A stretch of 64,000 nucleotides of DNA, taken from positions 62,001 to 126,000 of the forward strand of contig DATGLS010000005.1 of the NCBI GenBank assembly GCA_035293985.1. Reading direction: 5' to 3'. The position numbers were made by a program, and so were the translations under genes. Below, in pieces: positions 42,023-50,212 of this stretch (position 1 is the stretch's first letter; the number at the start of each line of letters is the position of its first letter). The notes under the pieces were generated by a model, which was given only the letters and a program-made list of their open reading frames with translations, did no database searches and was not told the DNA's origin. Source of the stretch: JAVDCA01 sp035293985. GTDB lineage: Bacteria > Pseudomonadota > Alphaproteobacteria > Rhizobiales > Xanthobacteraceae.

Positions 42023-43174
42023 ATGTTCCGTCACGATTCACCGGACGAAGCCGCGTTTCGCAGCGAGGTGCGCGCCTGGGTCGAGGCCAACCTGCCGGCG
42101 ACGCTGCGTGGACGCACCAACCGCCCGCCGCCGGCCGAGTTGATGCCTTGGTACCATGCGCTGTCGCGCAAGGGCTGGATCGCACCACACTGGCCCAAGG
42201 AATACGGCGGCATGGGCGCGACGCTCAACCAGCAAATCATCATGACCGAGGAGCTCGCACGGGCCGGCGCGCCGCACCTGCCGGCGCAGGGGCTCCATCA
42301 CATCGGGCCGATCCTGATCGAGTTCGGCACCGCGGCGCAGAAGGCGCGTCACCTGCCGCCGATCATCGACGGATCGGTGATCTGGGCGCAGGGCTATTCG
42401 GAGCCGGGCGCCGGCTCCGATCTCGCGAGCGTTGCGACCCGCGCGACGCTCGATGGCGACAAGTTCGTCGTCAGCGGGCAGAAGATCTGGACCACGTGGG
42501 GCCATCATTCGCAGTGGATGTTCGCGCTGGTGCGCACGGACCCGCAGGCGCAGCCGCGCCACGCCGGCATCAGCTTCCTGCTCGTCGACCTCGCGAGCCC
42601 CGGCATTCGCGTGCGGCCGATCCGCACCATCGCGGACGACGACGAGTTCAGCGAGGTGTTCTTCGACGACGTCGCGGTGCCGGCCGAGAACCTGGTCGGC
42701 AAGCTCAACGACGGCTGGCGCATCGCCAACGCGTTGCTCGGCCACGAGCGGCTCGGCACCTCCAATCCGCAGTTCGCCCTGATCGCGCTCGAGCGCATCA
42801 AGACGATCGCGCGCACGACCGGCATCATGGCCGATCCCGCCTTCCGCGATCGCCTCGCCGCCGCCAGCATCGACGTCACGACGCTCGCGGCCCTGTTCAA
42901 CCACGCGGTCGAGCTCACCAACCGCGCGCGCAGTCCCGGGCCCGAGGCCTCGATCATCAAGATCTACGGCTCCGAGCTGCTGCAGTCGCTCAACGACCTG
43001 CTGCTGGAAGCCGCCGGCAGCGATGCCGCGCTCGCGCCGCCGCTCATGACCGCGCACGGCCGGGTCGAGGTCTCGGCCCCGTTCCTGCAGGTGCGCCGCG
43101 CCACGATCTACGGCGGCTCCTCCGAGATCCAACGCAACATCGTCGCCCGCCGCGTCCTCAACCTGCCGCAGTGA
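42023..43174 (+). CDS. Acyl-CoA dehydrogenase, subunit A of a paired set
   Basis: This 383-residue flavoprotein has the standard three-domain ACAD layout. GYSEPGAGSDLASVATRATLDGD lies near the flavin, KIWTTWGHHSQWMFAL and DEFSEVFFDDVAVPAENLVG form the middle domain, and YGGSSEIQRNIVARRVLNLP forms the C-terminal flavin/tetramer site. The canonical Glu of the YEG motif is YGG here. The catalytic base would lie in another helix, as in the FadE28/IVD-type enzymes. It is followed 53 bases later by a second, different ACAD, the arrangement of heteromeric ChsE1-ChsE2 enzymes. Confidence 0.9.
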   Translation: MFRHDSPDEAAFRSEVRAWVEANLPATLRGRTNRPPPAELMPWYHALSRKGWIAPHWPKEYGGMGATLNQQIIMTEELARAGAPHLPAQGLHHIGPILIEFGTAAQKARHLPPIIDGSVIWAQGYSEPGAGSDLASVATRATLDGDKFVVSGQKIWTTWGHHSQWMFALVRTDPQAQPRHAGISFLLVDLASPGIRVRPIRTIADDDEFSEVFFDDVAVPAENLVGKLNDGWRIANALLGHERLGTSNPQFALIALERIKTIARTTGIMADPAFRDRLAAASIDVTTLAALFNHAVELTNRARSPGPEASIIKIYGSELLQSLNDLLLEAAGSDAALAPPLMTAHGRVEVSAPFLQVRRATIYGGSSEIQRNIVARRVLNLPQ

Positions 43175-43227
43175 GATGCGAAGCAAACGCGAGACGGAGC
43201 GCCGCCAGCGCCCTCACGGTGAACCTC

Positions 43228-44310
43228 ATGGACCTCCATCTCACGTCCGAGCAAGCGCTGCTGCGCGACAGTGCGGCGAAGTTCGCCGCGGCCGCCGGCG
43301 CCAAGGTCGCGCGTGCTTCGCGTGGTCGCGGCCTTGCGCCCGCGCGGTTGCGCGAGGCGGGCGCGCTCGGCTGGCTCGGCATGCTGGTGCCGGCGGCGGC
43401 CGACGGGGCGGGCCTCGGGCTCACCGAGCTTGCGCTGGTCCTCGAGCAGGCCGGGCGGACGCTGGTGTGCGAGCCGATCGGGCTCGCGGCGATCGCCGCC
43501 GCCGCATTGGCGCAGGGCCACGCGCCGCATCCGATGCTGCCGCGCCTGATGCGCGGTGACGCGCTCGTCGTGCCCGCCCTGCAGGAGACCGCGCATGATT
43601 TGCCGATGCTGCTCACGCGGGCGGACGGCGACGACCGTGCACCGCGCCTCACGGGGAGGAAGCTCTCCGTCTGTGCCGACGGTGCGGACGGATTCCTGGT
43701 CAGTGCCGAGAGCCGTGACGGCACGGCGCTCTACTACGTCGCGCGCGGGGCCTCGGGCGTGAGCCTCGCGACGACCCCGAGCGTCGACGGCCGCGGGCTC
43801 GCGACGTTGACCCTCGACGGCGCGCCCGCCGACCTCGTGCCCGCGCGCCAGTCCTCGCGCGGCGCCGTCGCGGCGCTGACCGACCTTGCCCTGATCGCGC
43901 TCTCGGCCGAGCTGCTCGGCGTCATGGAAGGCGCCCAGGAGATGACCTTCGCGTATCTGCGGCTGCGCAAGCAGTTCGGCAAGCCGATCGGCAGCTTCCA
44001 GGCGCTCCAGCACAAGGCGGTCGACATTTATATCAAGACCGAGACGACGCGCTCGCTCATCTATCAGGTCGCCGCCGCCAACGATCCCTATCGCATCGAT
44101 CCCGCGCTCGCGGTCGCCGTCAAAGCCAAGGCCTCGGAGAATGCGCTCGCCGTCACCCAAGCCTGCATCCAGTTGCACGGCGCCATCGGCTTCACGGACG
44201 AGCACGACGTCGGCCTCTATCTCAAACGCGCCATGCTGCTGTCGTCGCTCTGCGGCAACGCCGCGGCGCAACGGCGCCGCTATGCGGAGCTGGCTGACTC
44301 GGGGGCGTGA
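43228..44310 (+). CDS. Acyl-CoA dehydrogenase, subunit B of a paired set
   Basis: A 360-residue ACAD with a shorter, less conserved N-terminal half. LRLRKQFGKPIGSFQALQH is the FAD-binding Arg/Gln segment. IQLHGAIGFTDEHDVGLYLK is the C-terminal helix typical of FadE29/ChsE-like partner subunits. It probably forms a heterotetramer with the preceding ACAD, contributing FAD contacts while the partner supplies the base. ATG 43228 is chosen; GTG 43219 is an alternative. This frame is open back to 41836, but the upstream part is antisense-like shadow. Confidence 0.88.
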   Translation: MDLHLTSEQALLRDSAAKFAAAAGAKVARASRGRGLAPARLREAGALGWLGMLVPAAADGAGLGLTELALVLEQAGRTLVCEPIGLAAIAAAALAQGHAPHPMLPRLMRGDALVVPALQETAHDLPMLLTRADGDDRAPRLTGRKLSVCADGADGFLVSAESRDGTALYYVARGASGVSLATTPSVDGRGLATLTLDGAPADLVPARQSSRGAVAALTDLALIALSAELLGVMEGAQEMTFAYLRLRKQFGKPIGSFQALQHKAVDIYIKTETTRSLIYQVAAANDPYRIDPALAVAVKAKASENALAVTQACIQLHGAIGFTDEHDVGLYLKRAMLLSSLCGNAAAQRRRYAELADSGA

Positions 44311-44331
44311 GCCATGTTGAATCGCATTTCC

Positions 44332-44420
44332 GCGTCGTGGCCGGACTTGCCCCGGCCATCCACGTCTTGTTTGCTAAGCCGACAGAAAAGACGTGGATGC
44401 CCGCCTTCGCGGGCATGACG
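44332..44420. repeat. GTCATGCCCG/CATCCACGTCTT palindromic repeat (copy)
   Basis: CATCCACGTCTT (44357-44368) is mirrored exactly by AAGACGTGGATG (44388-44399). The flank GCCTTCGCGGGCATGACG corresponds to the arm at 38831-38918. It fills the gap between the ACAD and crotonase genes, so the operon is interrupted by a repeat. Confidence 0.9.
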
Positions 44421-44444
44421 ACAACTGGATGACCAGGAGAAGTC

Positions 44445-45233
44445 ATGAGCGAGGAACAGACGGTCACCTACGAGCTCGAGGGCGAGATCGCGCTCGTCGG
44501 TCTCAACCGCCCGGACAAGCGCAACTGCTTCAATCCGACCGTGATGCAGCAGCTGCGCGCCGCGATCGAGCGCGCCGGCGAGGAGGCCAAGTGCGGCATC
44601 ATCTTCGGCCACGGCGACAATTTCTGCGCCGGGCTCGACCTGCGCTGGGCAGCCGAGAGCTGGAAGGCGGGGCGATCGCAGCGGCTGCCCTTCCCGTTCA
44701 ACCGCAACAGCTATTTCGAGGCGATGGCGCGCGGAAACATCCCATTCGTCGCGGCGCTGCACGGCGCCACCCTCGGCGGCGGGCTCGAGACCGCCGCCGC
44801 CGCGCATATCCGCGTCGCCGACGAGACCACCTATTTCGGCCTGCCGGAGGGCACGCGCGGCATCTTCATCGGCGGCGGCGGCTCGGTGCGCGTCGCCCGC
44901 CTGATCGGGTTCGCCCGCATGCAGGACATGATGCTCACCGGCCGCGTGCTCAAGGTCGAGGAGGCCGAGCGCTACGGCATCGTGCAGTACATCGTGCCGA
45001 AGGGCCAGCAGATCGCCAAGGCGAAGGAGCTGGCCTTGAAGATCTGCAAGAATGCGCCGCTGTCGAACTTCGCCATCACCAACAGCCTGCCGCGACTGCA
45101 GGACATGAACTACGACGACGGGCTCTATTTCGAGCGCATGGTGGCCGAATACACGCGCAGCCCGGAATCGATCGAGCGGCTGCACCAGTTCCTCGACAAG
45201 ACCGCGCCGCGCGTGCGGCCTGATCAATCGTAA
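44445..45233 (+). CDS. Enoyl-CoA hydratase/isomerase (crotonase) family protein
   Basis: A 262-residue crotonase-fold protein. The CoA-binding/oxyanion segments are IIFGHGDNFCAGLDLR and FVAALHGATLGGGLETAAAAHIRVAD. LPEGTRGIFIGGGG contains the likely catalytic Glu region (LPEG). AGGAG precedes the ATG. It hydrates or isomerises the enoyl-CoA made by the preceding dehydrogenase pair. The family also includes hydrolases and dehalogenases, so the exact reaction is not fixed by sequence. Confidence 0.9.
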   Translation: MSEEQTVTYELEGEIALVGLNRPDKRNCFNPTVMQQLRAAIERAGEEAKCGIIFGHGDNFCAGLDLRWAAESWKAGRSQRLPFPFNRNSYFEAMARGNIPFVAALHGATLGGGLETAAAAHIRVADETTYFGLPEGTRGIFIGGGGSVRVARLIGFARMQDMMLTGRVLKVEEAERYGIVQYIVPKGQQIAKAKELALKICKNAPLSNFAITNSLPRLQDMNYDDGLYFERMVAEYTRSPESIERLHQFLDKTAPRVRPDQS

Positions 45234-45243
45234 GGGAGCCAAA

Positions 45244-46416
45244 ATGAGTCTGCGTGACCACGCGATCGTCGCCTATGCCGAAACCAAGGTGATGAAGAAG
45301 AGCGACCGGGACGTCTGGGTCCTGGCGGGCGAGATCCTCGAGGCGCTGCTCGACAAGACCGGCTTCGAGAAGCGCGAGATCGACGCCATGGTGCTCGCCG
45401 GCCTCACCGGCACCGGCGGCTCGAGCCAGTTCTGGTCGCAGAGCATGTGCGACATGCTCGGGCTCGAGGTCGGCTTCTGCGAGGAGGTGCACACCGGCGG
45501 CTGCTCGGCGGTCGGCACGGTCGCGCGCGCCGCCGCCGCGATCGACGCCGGCCTGTGCGAGGTCGCGCTCTGCCTCTTTGCCGATACGCATGTGCTCGAG
45601 CACAACGGCCGCAACGAGCGCAGCTACCGGCGCGACTGGACCGAGCCGTACGGCCTGCTCGGGCCGCCCGGCGCCTTCGGCCTGCTGCAGCGCGCCTATG
45701 ACGCCAAGTATGGCGTCGACTTGCGCGCGCTCGGCAAGCTCGCCGTGACCCAGCGCAACCACGCGCTCCTCAACGAGAATGCGTGCGAGGAGCTGCGCGT
45801 GCCGATCACGGTCGACGACTATCTCAACTCGCGCATGATAGCCGATCCGATCCGCCTGCTCGACTGCGTCATGCTGGCCGACGGCGCCGCCGGGCTGATC
45901 GTGACCAGCCGCAAGCGCGCCAAGGAGAAGGGCCTGCACAAGCACATCATCCCGCTCGGCTACGCGGAGCGCACCAATTTCCTCGGCGCCGAGACGCTGA
46001 TCGACGTGACGCGCAGCGGGCACGAGATCGCCGGCCGGAAGGCGCTCGCCGCCGCCGGTCTCGACATCAAGGACATCCGCTCGTTCCACCCCTATGACGA
46101 CTTCCTGATCGCGCTGGTGATCCAGTTCGAGGCGTTCGGCTTCTGCAAGCCCGGCCAAGGCATGGCGTTCGTGCGCGACACCGACCTCTCGCACACCGGC
46201 ACGCTGCCGATGAACACCGGCGGCGGCCAGATCTCGGCCGGCCAGGCCGCCTCCTCGTCCGGCAACCTGATCGAGGCGATCCGCCAGCTGATGGGCGAAG
46301 GCGGCCCGCGCCAGGTCAAGGACACGACGAACGCGCTGGTCACCGGGATCGGCTGGATCAACTACGGACGCAACTGGGGCAGCAGCGCCGCGCTGGCGCT
46401 GGCGCCGGGGGAATAG
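45244..46416 (+). CDS. Thiolase-fold protein, non-canonical (Ltp2/SCPx-like)
   Basis: A 390-residue thiolase-superfamily protein. A Cys at the nucleophile position is present in EEVHTGGCSAVGTV, but canonical downstream motifs are changed. The HDCF site is FHPYDDF, and the GHPxG loop is NTGGGQISAGQAASSSGN, which loses its catalytic His. The C-terminal CxG is replaced by ALVTGIGWINYG. Claisen thiolysis is therefore unlikely. The lipid-transfer thiolase (Ltp2-like) group performs retro-aldol cleavage with a DUF35 partner, and a DUF35 gene begins 8 bases downstream. GGGAG precedes the ATG. Confidence 0.85.
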   Translation: MSLRDHAIVAYAETKVMKKSDRDVWVLAGEILEALLDKTGFEKREIDAMVLAGLTGTGGSSQFWSQSMCDMLGLEVGFCEEVHTGGCSAVGTVARAAAAIDAGLCEVALCLFADTHVLEHNGRNERSYRRDWTEPYGLLGPPGAFGLLQRAYDAKYGVDLRALGKLAVTQRNHALLNENACEELRVPITVDDYLNSRMIADPIRLLDCVMLADGAAGLIVTSRKRAKEKGLHKHIIPLGYAERTNFLGAETLIDVTRSGHEIAGRKALAAAGLDIKDIRSFHPYDDFLIALVIQFEAFGFCKPGQGMAFVRDTDLSHTGTLPMNTGGGQISAGQAASSSGNLIEAIRQLMGEGGPRQVKDTTNALVTGIGWINYGRNWGSSAALALAPGE

Positions 46417-46424
46417 AGGACACC

Positions 46425-46850
46425 ATGGCGCTCACATTGCACGACACGCTCGACGTCAAGCGCGACATCAAGCACTATGATTTCGGCATGCCGTTCTGGG
46501 ACGCGACGCGGCAGAAAAAGCTCGTCATCCAGTACTGCAAGGTCGCGAAGAAGTATCAGCACTTTCCCCGGCCGGTGAGCATCTTCACGGGGCGGCGGCG
46601 CGACATCGAATGGCGCGAGGTCTCCGGCAAGGGCACGGTGTTCTCCTTCACGATCGCGCACCGCGGTCCGCCGGCGTTTCAGGGCGTCGCGCCCTACGCG
46701 ATCGCGAGCGTCACGCTCGATGAGGGGGTCAACGTCATCGCCGGCGTGGTGAACTGCCCGGCCGAGACGCTGAAAGTCGGCATGAAGGTGAAGCCGTACT
46801 GGCATCCGCTCGCCAACGGCGAGCACCTTCTGTTCTGGCAGCCCGCATGA
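46425..46850 (+). CDS. DUF35 OB-fold protein lacking zinc-ribbon cysteines
   Basis: A 141-residue partner protein. The DUF35 pattern is visible: FWDATRQKKLVIQYCK, FPRPVSIF, EVSGKGTVFSFTIAHRGPPAF, then YAIASVTLDEGVNV in the OB fold. In ordinary members the ribbon is CxxCG...CPxCG. Here only the first Cys (QYCK) remains and the rest read as VAKKYQ and FTGRRR, so zinc cannot be bound in the usual way. The gene fits between the thiolase and ligase genes, and its stop overlaps the ligase ATG (46847-46850). It likely binds the acyl-CoA substrate for the thiolase-fold aldolase. Confidence 0.88.
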   Translation: MALTLHDTLDVKRDIKHYDFGMPFWDATRQKKLVIQYCKVAKKYQHFPRPVSIFTGRRRDIEWREVSGKGTVFSFTIAHRGPPAFQGVAPYAIASVTLDEGVNVIAGVVNCPAETLKVGMKVKPYWHPLANGEHLLFWQPA

Positions 46851-48946
46851 GCGCGGCGGATGCAGCGCGCGGCGCGCAGGCGGTCACCCGGTTCCTGCGC
46901 CCGCGTTCGATCGCCGTCATCGGCGTGTCGACGCGGGCGGGCAGCGCCGGGCAGGTCATCCTGCAATGCCTGAAGACGAACGACTTCGCGGGTGACCTTC
47001 ATCTGGTGGGCCGCACCGACGAGCCGATCGACGGCCGCCGCGTGCTCAAGAGCCCGGACGAGCTGCCGGAAGGGGTCGACCTCGCGGTGTTCACGCTGCC
47101 GGCCGCCTCGGTGCGCGACGCCATGGAAGCGTGCGCGCGGCGCAAGGTCGGCACCGCCATGGTGTTCGCCGCCGGCTTCGCCGAGACCGGCGATCACGCG
47201 ACCCAGGACGCGGTCGCCGCCACCGCGCGCGCCGCCGGAGTCGCCGTAATCGGGCCGAACTGCCTCGGCGTCACCAACAACGTCGACGGCCTGTGGCTGC
47301 ACATGCTGTATGCGCGCAAGGCGCTGCGCGGCGTCACCAACGGGGTCGCTTTCGTCGGCCAGAGCGGCGGCCTGCTCGGCCACTTCCAGCGCGCGAGCGA
47401 CGGCCGCGGCATTCCATTGTCCTACGTGATCTCGACCGGCAACGAGGCCGGCCTCGAGACCACCGACTTCATCGAGTTCCTCATCGACGACGCCGCGACC
47501 CGTGTCATCGTGGCTTATTGCGAGGAGATCAGGCGGCCGCAGGCCTTTCTCGCCGCCATCCGGCGCGCGCGTGCGGCCGGAAAGCCCGTGGTGCTGATGA
47601 TCGCCGGGCGCGGCGCCAAGGCGCGCAAGGCAGCGCAATCGCACACCGGCGCCCTCGTCGGCGATTTCGCCACCGTGCGCACCCAGGTCGAGGCCGCGGG
47701 CGCGATCGTGGTCGCGACCATGGACGAGGTCATGGATCTCGTCGCGATCCTGCAGCGCTATCCGGCGCCGCCCACCAAGGGGCCGGGGATCCTCACGGCG
47801 TCGGGCGCCTATGTCGGGCTGACCAACGATTTCGCCGAGGAGATCGGGCTCGATCTGCCCGAGCTCGCGCCGGAGACGCTGCAGAAAATCCGCGCGACGC
47901 TGCCCCCCTATGGCAACTACGGCAATCCGCTCGACACGACGGCGGGCTTCACGCCCGCCATGCTTCCGGCCGTGACCAAGGCGCTGATCGACGATCCGAA
48001 CGTCGGCTCCCTGTTCATCTCGTTTCCGATCAACACCAATATCCCGGTGCGGGCGTTCAACGAAGGCATGGCGCAGTCGGACAAGCCCAAGGTGATGGTC
48101 GCGCTCGGCGACACCTGGCCGCTCAACGATGACGTGGTTGCGGCCCTCAACGAGAGCCCGGCGGTGTGCTCGCGCTCGTCCGACCGCATGCTGCGCGCCA
48201 TCGGGCTCTTCACGCGATACGGTCGCCTGCTCGCCCGCGCCCACGCCTCCTCCCCGGCGCCGACCGCCGGGCTGCCCGAGCTGGGCACGGGCGCGCAGCC
48301 GGAATGGCTCGGCAAGAAGGTGCTCGCCGCCGCGGGGCTGCGCGTTCCGGACGGCGCGCTCGCACGCACGGCGGGCGAGGCTGTCGCTATCGCGACGAAG
48401 ATCGGCTTTCCGGTGGTGCTCAAGGCGCAGGCGGCGGCGCTCTCGCATAAGACGGAAGCCGGCGGCGTCGCGCTGAACCTCAAGGACGAGGCTGCGGTGC
48501 GCGCCGCCTGGGACGCGATGATGAGTAGTGTGAAACGGGCCGCGCCCGATGTCGTCCTCGACGGCGTGCTGGTCGAAACAATGTCCCCGCGCGGCGTCGA
48601 GCTGATGGTGGGCGCAAAGCGTGATCCCGGCTGGGGCACGGTGCTGCTGCTCGGGCTCGGCGGCATCTGGGTCGAGGCGCTGGGCGACGTTCAGCTCTTG
48701 CCGGGCGATGCCGACGCAGTGCAGATCCGCGAGGCGATCGGCAAGCTGCGCTCGGCAAAGCTGCTCGCCGGCGTGCGCGGCGCGCCGCCCGCCGATGTCG
48801 AGGCGGTGGTGCAGGCCGTGCTGGCGATCGGCCGGCTTATGCAGGGCGTGCCGCAGATCGGCGAGGTCGACGTCAACCCGCTGATGGTGCACGCCGCGGG
48901 TGAGGGCGCGACCGCGCTCGACGCGCTGATCGTCATGAGTTCATGA
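46847..48946 (+). CDS. NDP-forming acyl-CoA ligase (acetate-CoA ligase family, ACD type)
   Basis: A 699-residue fused enzyme. The N-terminal CoA-binding domain includes IAVIGVSTRAGSAGQVILQC. The succinyl-CoA-ligase-like flavodoxin domain follows, with the phosphohistidine in QSHTGALVGDF (His266). The C-terminal third is an ATP-grasp domain (from about residue 480, AGLRVPDGALART and GFPVVLKAQAAALSHKTEAG). It makes acyl-CoA with ATP to ADP plus phosphate, or runs in reverse. It activates the acid entering the pathway or recovers energy from the thioester. ATGA overlap couples it to the DUF35 gene. Confidence 0.9.
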   Translation: MSAADAARGAQAVTRFLRPRSIAVIGVSTRAGSAGQVILQCLKTNDFAGDLHLVGRTDEPIDGRRVLKSPDELPEGVDLAVFTLPAASVRDAMEACARRKVGTAMVFAAGFAETGDHATQDAVAATARAAGVAVIGPNCLGVTNNVDGLWLHMLYARKALRGVTNGVAFVGQSGGLLGHFQRASDGRGIPLSYVISTGNEAGLETTDFIEFLIDDAATRVIVAYCEEIRRPQAFLAAIRRARAAGKPVVLMIAGRGAKARKAAQSHTGALVGDFATVRTQVEAAGAIVVATMDEVMDLVAILQRYPAPPTKGPGILTASGAYVGLTNDFAEEIGLDLPELAPETLQKIRATLPPYGNYGNPLDTTAGFTPAMLPAVTKALIDDPNVGSLFISFPINTNIPVRAFNEGMAQSDKPKVMVALGDTWPLNDDVVAALNESPAVCSRSSDRMLRAIGLFTRYGRLLARAHASSPAPTAGLPELGTGAQPEWLGKKVLAAAGLRVPDGALARTAGEAVAIATKIGFPVVLKAQAAALSHKTEAGGVALNLKDEAAVRAAWDAMMSSVKRAAPDVVLDGVLVETMSPRGVELMVGAKRDPGWGTVLLLGLGGIWVEALGDVQLLPGDADAVQIREAIGKLRSAKLLAGVRGAPPADVEAVVQAVLAIGRLMQGVPQIGEVDVNPLMVHAAGEGATALDALIVMSS

Positions 48947-48981
48947 CATTGCGATCACATCAACAGGGGGCTGATACGCGC

Positions 48982-49332
48982 ATGCGCATCCACAATCTCT
49001 ACGTCGACGCCCAGGGCGAGACGCATTTTCGCGACATCGAGGTCGAGTGGGTCGAGAACCGTCCGGGCGGCAAGCTGTCGAAACGCTTGCCGGCGACCGG
49101 CATCATCTTTCGCCAGACCGGCGGCGACTACGACCTCGATTGGCATCCGGCGCCGCGCCGGCAATACATCATCAACCTCGACGGTGGGGTCGAGATCACG
49201 GTCAGCGACGGCGAAAAGCGGGTGATCGGCGCCGGCGAGGTGCTGCTGGTGGAGGACGTCACCGGCAAAGGCCACCTCTCGAAGGCCGTCGCCGGCAAGA
49301 TGCGGCACTCGATCTTCGTGCCGATCGACTGA
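48982..49332 (+). CDS. Small cupin-like protein, hypothetical
   Basis: A 116-residue all-beta protein starting at MRIHNLYVDAQG. The segments QYIINLDGGVEITVSDGEKR and IGAGEVLLVEDVTGKGHLSK are a cupin-type double-strand pattern, though the two metal motifs are incomplete (H only in GHLSK). A 20-base leader with AGGGGG precedes the ATG. It lies 35 bases beyond the ligase and before a repeat, so it could be the end of the operon. The role is unknown: it could bind a small acid or act as a regulator. Confidence 0.65.
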   Translation: MRIHNLYVDAQGETHFRDIEVEWVENRPGGKLSKRLPATGIIFRQTGGDYDLDWHPAPRRQYIINLDGGVEITVSDGEKRVIGAGEVLLVEDVTGKGHLSKAVAGKMRHSIFVPID

Positions 49333-49341
49333 GCCGTCATC

Positions 49342-49428
49342 GTAGCCCGCATGGAGCGAGGCGGAATGCGGGAAAAGCGCATCTGCCGATAGCCGTTGCC
49401 GGATGTCGCTTCGCTCCATCCGGGCTAC
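49342..49428. repeat. Palindromic repeat, GTAGCCCG...CGGGCTAC family
   Basis: GTAGCCCGCATGGAGCGA (49342-49359) and TCGCTCCATCCGGGCTAC (49411-49428) are inverted with one mismatch in 18. The core reads TTGCCGGATGTCGCT. It lies between the cupin and SDR genes. Confidence 0.9.
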
Positions 49429-49449
49429 AAGTCGATCGCTGGGAGCAAC

Positions 49450-50211
49450 ATGTCCAAAGATCTGCAGGGCAAGATCGCGATCGTCACCGGCGCGAGCAAC
49501 GGGATCGGCCGCGGCATCGCCGAGGCGTTCGCGGGCGCCGGCGCCAACACCGTGCTGGTGGCGCGGCGCGCCGCGCTGCTCGACGAGGTCGCGGCCGCCA
49601 TCAAGCAGGCCGGCGGCGAGGCGCTCGCGCTCGCGGCCGACCTCACCCGCGAGGACGAGATCGTGGCGCTGTTCGCCACGGTGCAGAAGACCTTCGGCCG
49701 GCTCGACGTGCTGGTCAACAATGCCGGCATCGCGACGCACCGCGACACCGAGGACATCACGCTCGACTACTGGCGCGCCGCGCTCGACATCAACATCACG
49801 GCGCCGTTCCTGTGCAGCCGCGAGGCGATCCGCATCATGAAGGCGCAGGCGCCGCAGGGCGGGCGCATCATAAACATCGGCAGCGTGTCGGCGAAGACGC
49901 CGCGGCCCGACTCGCTTCCCTACACGGTCACCAAGTTCGGGCTGCAGGGCATGACGCACCAGCTGACGATGGACGGGCGCAAGCACAACATCGTCGCCTC
50001 GATCATCCATCCGGGCGCGACGCTGTCGTCGTTCACGTCCCGGCGCGGCCGCACGACCGCCGGCCCGGGCGAGCGTCCGGACGACTACGTCATGGCGGCG
50101 GCAGACGTGGCCCGCGTCGCGGTGCTGATGGCGTCGCTGCCGGGCGAGGTCAACCTCTACGAGGCGACGATCTTGCCGAACCACATGCGCTCGTTCATCG
50201 GCCGCGGATAG
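49450..50211 (+). CDS. Short-chain dehydrogenase/reductase
   Basis: A 253-residue classical SDR. NAD(P) site TGASNGIGRGIAEAF; LVNNAGIATH (NNAG); catalytic GSVSAKTPRPDSLPYTVTK with Tyr158 and Lys162. It would oxidise a 3-hydroxyacyl or other secondary alcohol, or reduce the ketone. ATG 49450 starts just before the Rossmann fold, the upstream codons belonging to the repeat. It is the last plus-strand gene of the catabolic run and converges on the uronate-dehydrogenase-like gene. Confidence 0.9.
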   Translation: MSKDLQGKIAIVTGASNGIGRGIAEAFAGAGANTVLVARRAALLDEVAAAIKQAGGEALALAADLTREDEIVALFATVQKTFGRLDVLVNNAGIATHRDTEDITLDYWRAALDINITAPFLCSREAIRIMKAQAPQGGRIINIGSVSAKTPRPDSLPYTVTKFGLQGMTHQLTMDGRKHNIVASIIHPGATLSSFTSRRGRTTAGPGERPDDYVMAAADVARVAVLMASLPGEVNLYEATILPNHMRSFIGRG

Positions 50212-50212
50212 C

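Noticed and set aside
41836..43227. Upstream part of the frame holding the second acyl-CoA dehydrogenase
   Set aside because: It overlaps the first ACAD in another frame and has shadow composition. The gene starts at 43228.
46694..48892. 732-residue minus-strand frame opposite the acyl-CoA ligase gene
   Set aside because: Composition is typical of an antisense shadow (His, Arg, Asp, Ala), and the plus-strand product has clear CoA-binding and ATP-grasp motifs.
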